Shown: positions 55,993-64,000 of the stretch, piece after piece
Layout: each line of letters opens with the position of its first letter
Position numbering within the stretch: the first letter of the stretch is position 1
Assembly: GCF_900116645.1 (NCBI RefSeq)
Contig: NZ_FPBO01000028.1
Coordinates: 1-64,000, forward strand
Direction: 5' to 3'
DNA from: Pseudoduganella namucuonensis
Lineage (GTDB): Bacteria > Pseudomonadota > Gammaproteobacteria > Burkholderiales > Burkholderiaceae_D
DNA: 64,000 nt
Notes under the pieces: model-generated
What the model was told of the DNA's origin: nothing
The model's input: only the letters and a program-made list of their open reading frames with translations
Databases searched by the model: none
Program-made: the position numbers and the translations under genes

Positions 55993-57012
55993 CTAGCGTG
56001 ACGGCCCCCATTTCGACTGCAGCGCCTGGTACTCCCGGGCCGAAACGCTCAGGATGGAGCCGTGCCGCTTCTTGCTCTTGCCCATCGAATACTCGGCGGG
56101 GGACAGGATGCGGAAGTTCTCGGCGCGCGACAAATCGGAGGAGACCAGCGACAGGTATCCCTTGCCCGCCGCGTACTGGTCGACCCACAGCGCCCACTGG
56201 TCCGTGCCGTTGAACTTGTACAGGATAGGCCCCTCGACTTGTTTGCCGGTCAAACCCACCGAGCGCAGGTCGCCGATGGTGGTCCATTCGCCCAGGATTT
56301 TCTGGCTGCCCTCCAGCGTGATCTGGCCGTCGCCCGAGGCGCGGTAGTACTTGTAGCCGCCGGCGCTGTCGTCCATCTTCACGATCTGGGTGTCGATGAT
56401 GTCCGCTTTCCCGGGGCGGTCGATATACAGCCGCGCCGGAGTGAAGCTCACGAAGTCGCGCGTCGTCGAATAATAGATGCGCGCCTTGTCGATGCCGTTC
56501 AACGGGGAGGTGGTGGCCCAGTAGACGATGTATTCGCCGGTGCTGTCGTCGTAGATCGCCTCCGGGGCCCATGCGCAGCCGGCCCCGGGGATGCCGCCGG
56601 CGATGTCGACTTTGCGCGGCGCCGACCAGTTGAGCAGATCGGTCGACTCGAAGATGATCAGGGAGGTGCTGCCGCGGTGCACCGCCGCGTCCCAGCCCTT
56701 GCCGCTCTCGATGCGCAGGTCGGTGGCCAGGATGTAGAACTTGTCGCCATTGGCGGAGCGCACGATGGCCGGATCGCGCACACCTTTTTCGCCGATGTCC
56801 GACACCAGCACCGGCCGCGAATCGTTCAGGTCCCGCCAGTGCAGCCCGTCCGTGCTGGTGGAAAAATAGATCTGTTCGCCGTCGGCGACCTCGCTGGTGA
56901 AGTGCACCAGCAGGTAGCCGGTGTGGGGCGCGGGCTCCGCCTTGGCCGGCAAGGTAGCCATCACCGCCGCCATGAAGGTCAGCAGCACGCGTTTTTTCGC
57001 ATCCAACAACAT
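55993..57012 (-). CDS. Glycoside hydrolase family 43-like exported protein
   Basis: The 339-residue protein has a signal peptide at about residues 6-24 (LLTFMAAVMATLPAKA). Its five-bladed propeller has repeated blades such as EQIYFSTSTDGLHWRDL, VRDPAIVRSANGDKFYILAT, GAGCAWAPEAIYDDSTGEYI and VEGPILYKFNGTDQWALWVD. The acidic residues in RDPA, WAPEA and VEGP correspond to the GH43 general base, pKa modulator and acid. GH43 enzymes cleave arabinofuranosides and xylosides, so a periplasmic or secreted plant-polysaccharide activity is likely. It is a lone gene convergent with the dehydratase gene. Confidence 0.85.
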   Translation of the reverse strand: MLLDAKKRVLLTFMAAVMATLPAKAEPAPHTGYLLVHFTSEVADGEQIYFSTSTDGLHWRDLNDSRPVLVSDIGEKGVRDPAIVRSANGDKFYILATDLRIESGKGWDAAVHRGSTSLIIFESTDLLNWSAPRKVDIAGGIPGAGCAWAPEAIYDDSTGEYIVYWATTSPLNGIDKARIYYSTTRDFVSFTPARLYIDRPGKADIIDTQIVKMDDSAGGYKYYRASGDGQITLEGSQKILGEWTTIGDLRSVGLTGKQVEGPILYKFNGTDQWALWVDQYAAGKGYLSLVSSDLSRAENFRILSPAEYSMGKSKKRHGSILSVSAREYQALQSKWGPSR

Positions 57013-57170
57013 GGGTCGTCTCCGAGGGTTTCTGATATCGATAACATGCATGTTAGCATAAAACAAGGCGGACGCGAAAGCGACAAGCCGCGCCCCCGAA
57101 TCGGGGTAGAATTTGCCTTGCCCGGCGTGTGGCCGGCGGTGAGAATCGAAACCCCAAGGCGGTGCCGTCC

Positions 57171-57572
57171 ATGCAGCAACCGGATTTCCCGATACGCAAA
57201 GAATGCCCTCCCGGCGCCTGCGACTGCAAGCGCGAGTTGCTGCTGGACGATCCGCAAGCCGACCTCGCCATCCTGCGGCTGACCAAGGAAGAGGAGAAGC
57301 GGCTGGTCGAGCGCATCGAGGGCGCCGCCAGCTACGAGGAGTTGCAGCGCATCGGCGTGCGCCTGCGGCAGAACCTGGGCGTGTCCCTGACCATCGCGCC
57401 CGGCGAGAACGAGGTGCGCACCGTGATGGGCCTGCAGATCGAACTGTCCATGCGTCCCGGCCTGTGCCGCAAGACGCGCGAGGCGATCCCGGCGGCGGTG
57501 CGCCGCTGCCTCAAGCGCAACCCCGAAATCATCTACGCCATCCTGAACGCCAACGATCTGCTGGGCGGGTGA
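57171..57572 (+). CDS. Conserved hypothetical protein with N-terminal cysteine cluster
   Basis: The 133-residue cytoplasmic protein starts MQQPDFPIRKECPPGACDC with three closely spaced cysteines that could bind a metal. It continues with charged helices (LRLTKEEEKRLVERIEGAAS) and a closing LCRKTREAIPAAVRRCLKRN. I have seen the pattern as a conserved hypothetical in related bacteria but know no function. The start is chosen at ATG 57171 because homology-like sequence begins there; in-frame sequence upstream has no ribosome site. Its TGA abuts the stop of the convergent VOC gene. Confidence 0.75.
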   Translation: MQQPDFPIRKECPPGACDCKRELLLDDPQADLAILRLTKEEEKRLVERIEGAASYEELQRIGVRLRQNLGVSLTIAPGENEVRTVMGLQIELSMRPGLCRKTREAIPAAVRRCLKRNPEIIYAILNANDLLGG

Positions 57573-57959
57573 TCAGCCGGGCTGCACCAGGTTGATCAGA
57601 TTGCCGCAGGTGTCCTCGAACAGCACGCCGATGATGGGTCCCATCGGCGTCGGCTCGCCGCGGAAGGCCACGCCTTTTTCCTTCAGGCTGGCGTATTCGC
57701 CGGCGATGTCGTGCGTGAGGAAGGCGGTGGCGGGAATGCCGGCCTCGTACAGGGCCGTCTGGTAGGCGTGGGCCGGCGGGAAGCCGATCGGCTCCAGCAC
57801 CAGTTCGATATCGTCGGCCCCCTCGGGGGAGATCACGGTCAGCCAGCGGAACTGCCCCATGGGGATGTCGTTCTTGACGGTGAAACCGAGGACCCTGGTG
57901 TAGAAGTCCCGCGCCTTGTCCTGGTTGTCCACCATGATGCCGGCCAGTCCGATTTTCAT
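57573..57959 (-). CDS. VOC family (glyoxalase/bleomycin-resistance fold) protein
   Basis: The 128-residue protein has two beta-alpha-beta-beta-beta modules: IGLAGIMVDNQDKARDFYTR at the start and LFEDTCGNLINLVQPG at the end, with EYASLKEKGVAFRGEPTPMG between them. The metal-ligand positions of glyoxalase-type enzymes are partly visible (Glu in the closing LFED segment). The activity is unknown. The gene stops directly at the end of the convergent hypothetical gene, without a gap. Confidence 0.9.
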   Translation of the reverse strand: MKIGLAGIMVDNQDKARDFYTRVLGFTVKNDIPMGQFRWLTVISPEGADDIELVLEPIGFPPAHAYQTALYEAGIPATAFLTHDIAGEYASLKEKGVAFRGEPTPMGPIIGVLFEDTCGNLINLVQPG

Positions 57960-58000
57960 GCCGCTCTCCTGAAAGTGGTCGCGTCGACCACTGTATCAGA

Positions 58001-59413
<1,413 letters not shown>

Positions 59414-59522
59414 GGTGGCGGACACTTTAAGAAGTGGTGAAGAGGGTGCGCACAGTCTATCAGGCGAAAAGCCAGCCGTGCGCGTGTGTGTGTCCGCACC
59501 GGGGCGGACGGGGATGAGGGAC

Positions 59523-59747
59523 TCAGTCCTTGCGCCAGACCGGCAATCCGGTCAGGTCCAGGGCCTCGTCGCGCTGCCAGACGGGCAGGCCGGAGGTGTC
59601 GGTGGCCTCCAGCAATTCCAGCTGCACCTGTTTCAGGGCGGCGCGGCGCGCGCGCGGCGGAGGCGGGCGTTTCGGCTCCGGTTCCATCGGCGCGGCCGGC
59701 GTGAAGCCCGGCAGGTCGAACGTCGCGTTGTCTTTTTTGTCTCTCAT
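59523..59747 (-). CDS. Small charged protein with a repeated SGLPVW/TGLPVW motif
   Basis: The 74-residue protein starts MRDKKDNATFDLPGF, passes through a proline-rich basic stretch (EPEPKRPPPPRARRAALK) and ends in two related units, DTSGLPVWQRD and DLTGLPVWRKD. No family was recognised and no signal or membrane segment is present. The motif duplication suggests a short binding element. AGGGAA lies close to the ATG. The gene is between dbpA and the phosphoesterase gene, in the same direction, after that gene's terminator, so it probably has its own promoter. Confidence 0.6.
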   Translation of the reverse strand: MRDKKDNATFDLPGFTPAAPMEPEPKRPPPPRARRAALKQVQLELLEATDTSGLPVWQRDEALDLTGLPVWRKD

Positions 59748-59780
59748 TTCCCTGTGCGTTGCAGAACGCGCCCTACAAAA

Positions 59781-59810
59781 CAAAAGCCCGGCTGCATTGA
59801 GTCGGGCTTA
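59781..59810 (-). terminator. Intrinsic terminator of the phosphoesterase gene
   Basis: On the minus strand AAGCCCG (59809-59803) pairs with CGGGCTT (59790-59784), followed by TTGTTTTG. It lies 67 bp after the phosphoesterase stop. Confidence 0.75.
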
Positions 59811-59876
59811 GAAAAGTTTAAAGCGGCACGGAGTGTATCACAAAGCCATGCCGCCGTGTCGGGATTGTCGGCGGCG

Positions 59877-61514
59877 TCAGCGGAAGCTCAGCGTCCCCGT
59901 CAAATCGCCCGGCGGCAGCGCGCCGCGCGCCGCGAACGCGTCGTTGCGCGTCTTCAGGCCCTCCAGCAGCGGCAGGCCGTGCAGGCGCGTGATGAAGCGC
60001 AGGATGGACGTGGTGTCGTAGAAGCTGTGGTCGACCGCGCCCTTCTTGGCGTGCGGCGACACCACGATGGCCGGAATGCGCGAGCCCGGGCCCCAGCGGT
60101 CGCCCTTGGGCGGCGCCACGTGGTCCCACCAGCCGCCGTTCTCGTCGAAGGTGATCACCACCACCATGTCCTTCCACTGCGGCGACTTCTGCAAGTGCGC
60201 GATGACGTTGGTGACGTGCTGGTCGCCCGACTCGATGTCAGAATAACCCGCGTGCAGGTTCAGGTTGCCCTGCGGCTTGTAGAACGTCACCGCCGGCAGC
60301 TTGCCGGCCACCGCGTCGGCCAGGAACTTGTTCGACATGGGGCTGTCGCCCAGGCCGCCGTCGCGCAGGTGCTCGGCGCGCGCGGCGGTGCCGGGCGCGA
60401 ACCGCTTGAAGTAGTTGAACGGCTGGTGGTGATACTGGAAGTTCGGCTTCGGTCCGCCGCCCCTGGTGTCCAGCGCCGCCTGCCACGCGCCGCCGTACCA
60501 CGCCCAGCCCACGCCCTTGGCCGACAGCAGGTCGCCGATGGTGTCGTAGGTCTGCGGCGGCAGCGTGCTGGCGTCGGCCGGATCGGCCAGGCTGGCGTCG
60601 CCGCCCGGCGCCGGCCGCACCCAGCTGGGCTGGTAGGGCGGCGCCATGGTGTTGACCGCGTAGCCGTCCGGCGAGATGGCGCCGTCGTTCACGTATTTCG
60701 GTTTGCCGTCCATGGCCGACGCCGGGCTGTCCGGCGCGACGGCCAGGCGGGTGCCGGTGGGGCCGTCGGACAGCACGCAGATCTTCTTCTTCGCCGCCGT
60801 TTCGGCGGCGTTGAAGTACTCCGGCGTGCGGCCGGTGATCAGGAACTGGTGGTTCAGGTAGGAGCCGCCGAAAGCCGCCATGAAGAAGTTGTCGCACAGC
60901 GTGAATTGGCGCGCCAGCTGGTACAGGCCGAGGTTCCTCGACGACTCGCTGTAGTAGCCCATCGGCATGCCGCCGGTGTTGCCCCAGGCGACGAAGCCAT
61001 CGTTCCTGCCGCCGTTGATCTGCATCTGGTTCTGGTAGAACAGGTGCCACAGGTCGCGCGTGATGACCGATTCCGGCAGCGGCTTGCCGTCCGGCGTGGT
61101 CAGCTTGAAGGGCGCGTTCGGCAGGTCCTTGATCTGGTCCTCCTTGATCTCGTAGGTCGCGCCGCCGATGGTCTGCGAGGCCGGCACCATGCCGCCCCAG
61201 ATCCTGGGAAGGGCGGGCAGGGGCGCGCCGTTGTAATCGACCTGCGTGTACTGCTCGGGCTTGAGGGCGGACATCGGCGCGGCCAAGCCGGGGAAGTCCG
61301 CGAACAGATTGTTGAAGCTGCGGTTCTCCAGGTAGATCACCACCACGTTCTTGACGTGCTCCTTCAGTTTCGCGTCCAGCGAGCCGGCCGGGTTCCTGGC
61401 GGGCGCCGCGCCGGCGATGCCCGGCACCGTGGAGGCGAGTCCGGTCGCCGCGGCTGCCTGGAAAATGCGGCGGCGGTTGAGATTGGCTGGCTGCTCATTG
61501 TTCTTGTCCGTCAC
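59877..61514 (-). CDS. Tat-exported phosphoesterase (AcpA/phospholipase C superfamily)
   Basis: The 545-residue protein has a Tat motif, NRRRIFQAAAATG, near residue 14 and a cleavage site after PGIAGAAPA. The catalytic domain is of the acid-phosphatase/phospholipase C family: VKNVVVIYLENRSFNNLFAD at the start, the nucleophile-like YYSESSRNLGLYQLARQFTL, and the metal-binding VVVITFDENGGWWDHVAPPK. It would hydrolyse phosphate esters in the periplasm. The GTG start (61514) is chosen because AAGGAG lies 6 bp upstream; the ATG/TTG upstream gives a weaker signal peptide. It stands alone between two terminators. Confidence 0.9.
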   Translation of the reverse strand: MTDKNNEQPANLNRRRIFQAAAATGLASTVPGIAGAAPARNPAGSLDAKLKEHVKNVVVIYLENRSFNNLFADFPGLAAPMSALKPEQYTQVDYNGAPLPALPRIWGGMVPASQTIGGATYEIKEDQIKDLPNAPFKLTTPDGKPLPESVITRDLWHLFYQNQMQINGGRNDGFVAWGNTGGMPMGYYSESSRNLGLYQLARQFTLCDNFFMAAFGGSYLNHQFLITGRTPEYFNAAETAAKKKICVLSDGPTGTRLAVAPDSPASAMDGKPKYVNDGAISPDGYAVNTMAPPYQPSWVRPAPGGDASLADPADASTLPPQTYDTIGDLLSAKGVGWAWYGGAWQAALDTRGGGPKPNFQYHHQPFNYFKRFAPGTAARAEHLRDGGLGDSPMSNKFLADAVAGKLPAVTFYKPQGNLNLHAGYSDIESGDQHVTNVIAHLQKSPQWKDMVVVITFDENGGWWDHVAPPKGDRWGPGSRIPAIVVSPHAKKGAVDHSFYDTTSILRFITRLHGLPLLEGLKTRNDAFAARGALPPGDLTGTLSFR

Positions 61515-61600
61515 GCCTGGCTCCTTCGCTGGAAGATTTAGAAGCCGCAAAGTGTATCACTATGGAAAGATACAACTGTAGCGATCCGCCGACGAAAATG

Positions 61601-61640
61601 AAAAAGCCGTTGATTCCTGTAAGAGAATCAACGGCTTTTC
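61601..61640 (-). terminator. Intrinsic terminator of the initiator tRNA
   Basis: A 14- to 15-bp stem (GCCGTTGATTC/GAATCAACGGC core) is followed on the minus strand by TTTTTCATT, 6 bp after the tRNA. Confidence 0.9.
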
Positions 61641-61646
61641 TGAATC

Positions 61647-61723
61647 TGGTTGCGGGGACAGGATTTGAACCTGTGACCTTCGGGTTATGAGCCCGACGAG
61701 CTGCCAGACTGCTCCACCCCGCG
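61647..61723 (-). tRNA. Initiator tRNA-Met (CAT)
   Basis: 77 nt with encoded CCA. It begins CGCGGGGTGGAGCAG, with the initiator-type unpaired first base (C1 opposite A72). The anticodon stem GTCGGGCTCATAACCCGA has the three G-C pairs typical of tRNA-fMet. Confidence 0.96.
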
Positions 61724-61735
61724 TCTGAGGCCCGA

Positions 61736-61764
61736 ATTATATAGACCCTCGCCGCGTAATGCAA
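61736..61764 (-). promoter_or_regulatory. Promoter of the initiator tRNA
   Basis: On the minus strand TTGCAT (61764-61759), a 17-bp spacer and TATAAT (61741-61736) form a near-consensus sigma-70 promoter. Confidence 0.85.
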
Positions 61765-61809
61765 GGGCCGAGTGCAGAACAAGCTCCCCGTCCCCAACTG
61801 ATATCAAAA

Positions 61810-61939
61810 CCACATCGGTGTCAGGCGCGACATTCGGACACGAGCACAGCCGTAGTCGCGAACTCATCGGCGTCGCCATGCGATTCACGGCCGCCACTGC
61901 GGAGGCCGTGTCCGAATGTCGCGCCTGACACCGATGTGG
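61810..61939. repeat. Long palindromic repeat, copy B (32-bp perfect arms, 66-bp loop)
   Basis: The left arm 61810-61841 and right arm 61908-61939 are perfect reverse complements and contain the same 29-bp core as copy A (30616-30696). The 66-bp loop is unrelated to the 23-bp loop of copy A. It lies between the methyltransferase gene and the tRNA-Met promoter. Confidence 0.85.
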
Positions 61940-61952
61940 CGCGGGTAACTTT

Positions 61953-63125
61953 TTAGGCGGCGGCGAGGCGCCATAGCGAGGTGACTTCGGCGGCGCGGGC
62001 GGCGTGCAGCGGGTCGGTGGCGTCGGCGGCGCGCGGGTGCGTCGGGCGCACGTCGTGGCGGTCCAGCACTTTCAGGCCGGCGGCGGCGATCCATTCCATC
62101 AGCTGCTCGCGCGGACGCAGGCCGAGGTGCTCGGCCAGGTCCGACAGGATCAGCCAGCCTTCGCCGCCGGGCGCCAGGTGGTCCCTCAGGCCGCCGAGGT
62201 AGCCGCGCAGCATGCGGCTGTCCGGGTCGTACACGGCGTGCTCGATCGGCGAGTTGGCGCGCGCCGGCACCCACGGCGGATTGCACACGACCAGCTGCGC
62301 GCGGCCTTCGGGGAACAGGTCGGCCTTTTGCAGCTCGACCTGGCCGTCCAGGTCCAGGCGGGCCAGGTTCTCGCGGGCGCAGCTGAGGGCGCGCGGGTCC
62401 TGGTCGGTGGCGACGATGCGCTTCACGCCCCGTTTGGCCAGCACGGCCGACAGCACGCCGGTGCCGACGCCGATGTCGAACGCGGTCTGCGTGCCCTTGG
62501 GCAGCGGCGCCTCGTCGACCAGCGCCACGTATTCGCCGCGCACCGGCGAGAACACGCCGTAGTGCGGGTGGATGCGCGCGCCCAGCGCGGGGATTTCGAC
62601 GCCGGTGCGGCGCCATTCGTGCGCGCCGATCACGCCCTGCAGCTCGCGCAGCGAGGCCACGAAGGGGTGTTCGCCGCGGCCGTAGGTTTCATTGCAGGCC
62701 AGCTTGGCGTCCGGCGCGCGGCGCAGCGGGATGGTGTAGTCGGCGTCGAACGGGATCACCAGCATGGCCAGCGTGCGGGCGCGCTGCGACTGGGCTTGGC
62801 GGTGCAGGTGGAAGGCCTCGGTGGGCGTGGCCGGCGCCTTGACGGCCTTGGCCTTCTTGCCCTTGCCGCCGCCGCCGAGCTTGTGGTCGGCGCGGCGCGC
62901 CAGCGCCTGCAGCAGCTGGCGCGCGTTCTGGAAGTCGCCGCGCCACAGCAGGGCCGTGCCCTCGCAGGCCAGGCGGTAGGCCACGTCGGCGTTGAGGGTG
63001 TCGTCGGCCAGCATCACGCGTTTCGGCGGCGGCATGCCGCTCTCGGAGCGCCAGCGGGCCGAACGTTCCTCGCCGTTTTCGGTCCAGTGGATGAGTTGGG
63101 GCGCTTCGGGTGTGGCTGCGGTCAT
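61953..63125 (-). CDS. Class I SAM-dependent methyltransferase (NPPW type)
   Basis: The 390-residue protein has a basic insert (GGGGKGKKAKAVKAPATPTE, about residues 84-103) in its N-terminal half. The Rossmann domain starts near 215: TAFDIGVGTGVLSAVLAKRG for SAM, RIVATDQDPRALSCARENLA, and VVCNPPWVPARANSPIEHAV. The N-P-P-W motif is that of amino-methyltransferases acting on N5 of glutamine or on RNA bases, so a ribosomal or release-factor target is possible. The extended N-terminal half is not from HemK/PrmC. A TATAAT box and a 5'-leader hairpin lie upstream. Confidence 0.85.
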   Translation of the reverse strand: MTAATPEAPQLIHWTENGEERSARWRSESGMPPPKRVMLADDTLNADVAYRLACEGTALLWRGDFQNARQLLQALARRADHKLGGGGKGKKAKAVKAPATPTEAFHLHRQAQSQRARTLAMLVIPFDADYTIPLRRAPDAKLACNETYGRGEHPFVASLRELQGVIGAHEWRRTGVEIPALGARIHPHYGVFSPVRGEYVALVDEAPLPKGTQTAFDIGVGTGVLSAVLAKRGVKRIVATDQDPRALSCARENLARLDLDGQVELQKADLFPEGRAQLVVCNPPWVPARANSPIEHAVYDPDSRMLRGYLGGLRDHLAPGGEGWLILSDLAEHLGLRPREQLMEWIAAAGLKVLDRHDVRPTHPRAADATDPLHAARAAEVTSLWRLAAA

Positions 63126-63165
63126 AGTTGTGCTGACTTAATGTGTGTGGGTGGTGTAAACGGCA

Positions 63166-63209
63166 GAACCGCCGCGAAGGGCGGCGGTTCGTGGGATGGC
63201 GCTATTATA
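63166..63209 (-). promoter_or_regulatory. TATAAT box and leader hairpin of the methyltransferase gene
   Basis: On the minus strand TATAAT (63209-63204) is followed by a perfect 10-bp hairpin, GAACCGCCGC/GCGGCGGTTC (63190-63166, in the transcript leader), with no T-run. No good -35 hexamer is seen. Confidence 0.55.
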
Positions 63210-63234
63210 CGTGCCGCGCGACCGGCGCCGGATA

Positions 63235-63999
63235 TCAGGCGGCCGGCTCGGCGTCCGGGGCCGGTGTCGGCTCCGGCGCGGGCGCCTCCGCCGCGGCCTC
63301 GGCGGCGCGCGCCTCGGCGTTGGCCTGGGCCGGCGCGGCGGCCTGCTCGGGCAGCGACGGCTCGGTCCGGCCGTAGGCGTTGGCCACGGCCTTGGCGTTT
63401 TTCTCGCCGGGCTGGGTGTAGGTGTCCAGCGATTCCTGTTTGTTGACCAGGTTCAGCAGGCGTAGCGACAGCGTGCCCAGTTTTTCCTCCGACTTCTGGT
63501 CCACCAAGTCCGATTTCAGCGGCTTGTCGAACAGGCGGAACAGGTCTTGCAGACTGCCGGGGAAGCGGATGTCGGGGAACTGGATCTCCGGCAACGGGTC
63601 GGCCGCCGAACGCGGCGCCTTGCTGTCGGCCGGGGCGGACGTGGTCTGGCCGGCGGCCGCCTCCAATGAATAGTCGTATTGCACTTCCACTTCGAAATCG
63701 AACTTGCGGCCGTCGGCCGTGGTGATGGTGCCCTTGCCGAGGAAGTGCGAGCTTTCCGTCAGGCTGAACGCGGCCGCGTTGCTGACGCCGCCCGAGCCCG
63801 AGCTCTGCTGCACGCCGGCGGCGAAGCTGGACGAGGTTTCCAGGTCCACGGAGTCGAAGGAGATCGTCGCGCCCTTGAGGTCGTCGCCGAACATCTGCTG
63901 GGCGAAGGTGCCGATCAGGTTTTGCGCGAGATCCACCGTGGAGTTGCCCAGCGTGTCGACGCGCTGCTGCAGGTCGATGCCATTTTTCGACAGTGACAC
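63235..63999 (-). CDS. Conserved hypothetical protein, partial (C-terminal 254 residues or more)
   Basis: The frame is open to the right edge of the window. The first visible codon is a GTG, so the true start is probably outside. Visible parts are DLQQRVDTLGNSTVDLAQNL, then a beta-rich segment ATISFDSVDLETSSSFAAGV with FLGKGTITTADGRKFDFEVE, which suggests a DUF5610-like domain, a helical region (SLQDLFRLFDKPLKSDLVDQ) and a C-terminal 50 residues of Ala/Glu/Pro repeats. The function is unknown. It is transcribed toward the methyltransferase gene but separated from it by that gene's own promoter. Confidence 0.6.
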   Translation of the reverse strand: MSLSKNGIDLQQRVDTLGNSTVDLAQNLIGTFAQQMFGDDLKGATISFDSVDLETSSSFAAGVQQSSGSGGVSNAAAFSLTESSHFLGKGTITTADGRKFDFEVEVQYDYSLEAAAGQTTSAPADSKAPRSAADPLPEIQFPDIRFPGSLQDLFRLFDKPLKSDLVDQKSEEKLGTLSLRLLNLVNKQESLDTYTQPGEKNAKAVANAYGRTEPSLPEQAAAPAQANAEARAAEAAAEAPAPEPTPAPDAEPAA

Positions 64000-64000
64000 C

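Overview
The window is GC-rich Gram-negative DNA, most likely from a motile betaproteobacterium of the Oxalobacteraceae (Massilia, Duganella or a relative). This is inferred from three things: two PEP-CTERM proteins, the order flhDC-motAB-che, and an EF-P with Arg32 next to the rhamnosyltransferase gene earP. The genus is a judgement from gene content; no database search was possible.

Layout. 1-815: mobile-element debris, with the 5' part of an IS200/IS605-type tnpB, a C-terminal remnant of an FGGY sugar kinase, and a repeat resembling an insertion-sequence end that supplies the stop codon of a Crp/Fnr regulator. 810-9573: the Crp/Fnr regulator, a class II aldolase, two diguanylate cyclases, and an amino-acid block (aminotransferase, RidA, EamA exporter, divergent MocR regulator). 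9659-16308: two PEP-CTERM proteins, htpG behind a sigma-32-like promoter, a small hydrolase, and kynU-kynA for tryptophan breakdown. 16423-30599: the motility and chemotaxis locus, with tandem FliA-type promoters, flhD, flhC, a methyltransferase, motA, motB, a CheZ-like protein, cheY, cheA, cheW, an MCP, cheR, cheD, cheB, cheY and an EAL-HDOD protein. 30616-41180: housekeeping genes (panC, scpA, metG, apbC, gltX) mixed with a porin, a candidate structured RNA, an EamA transporter, a 39-residue lipoprotein and a GNAT enzyme. 41263-42243: four tandem tRNA-Ala(GGC)/tRNA-Glu(TTC) pairs. 42432-47642: a membrane protein and a cytochrome c oxidase operon of caa3 type. 47721-49771: a fifth tRNA-Glu, earP and efp. 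49806-64000: a secreted beta-propeller/RTX/DUF4214 protein, a Tat amidase, a YheO-type regulator with an ornithine-cyclodeaminase-like and a hydroxyaspartate-dehydratase-like enzyme, a GH43-like protein, dbpA, a Tat phosphoesterase, the initiator tRNA, a methyltransferase and a partial hypothetical gene.

How the genes work together. FlhDC is the flagellar master regulator; the FliA-like promoters in front of it suggest positive feedback from the late flagellar sigma factor. The downstream genes form one signalling chain: the MCP signals through CheW to CheA and then CheY, CheR/CheB/CheD adjust the MCP, and MotAB turn the flagellum. KynU and KynA feed tryptophan to anthranilate. EarP glycosylates EF-P. 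The cox genes build a terminal oxidase. Regulatory sites that can be read directly include a sigma-70 promoter with a palindromic operator that points to a leaderless regulator mRNA, good tRNA promoters, several intrinsic terminators, and two copies of a long palindromic repeat.
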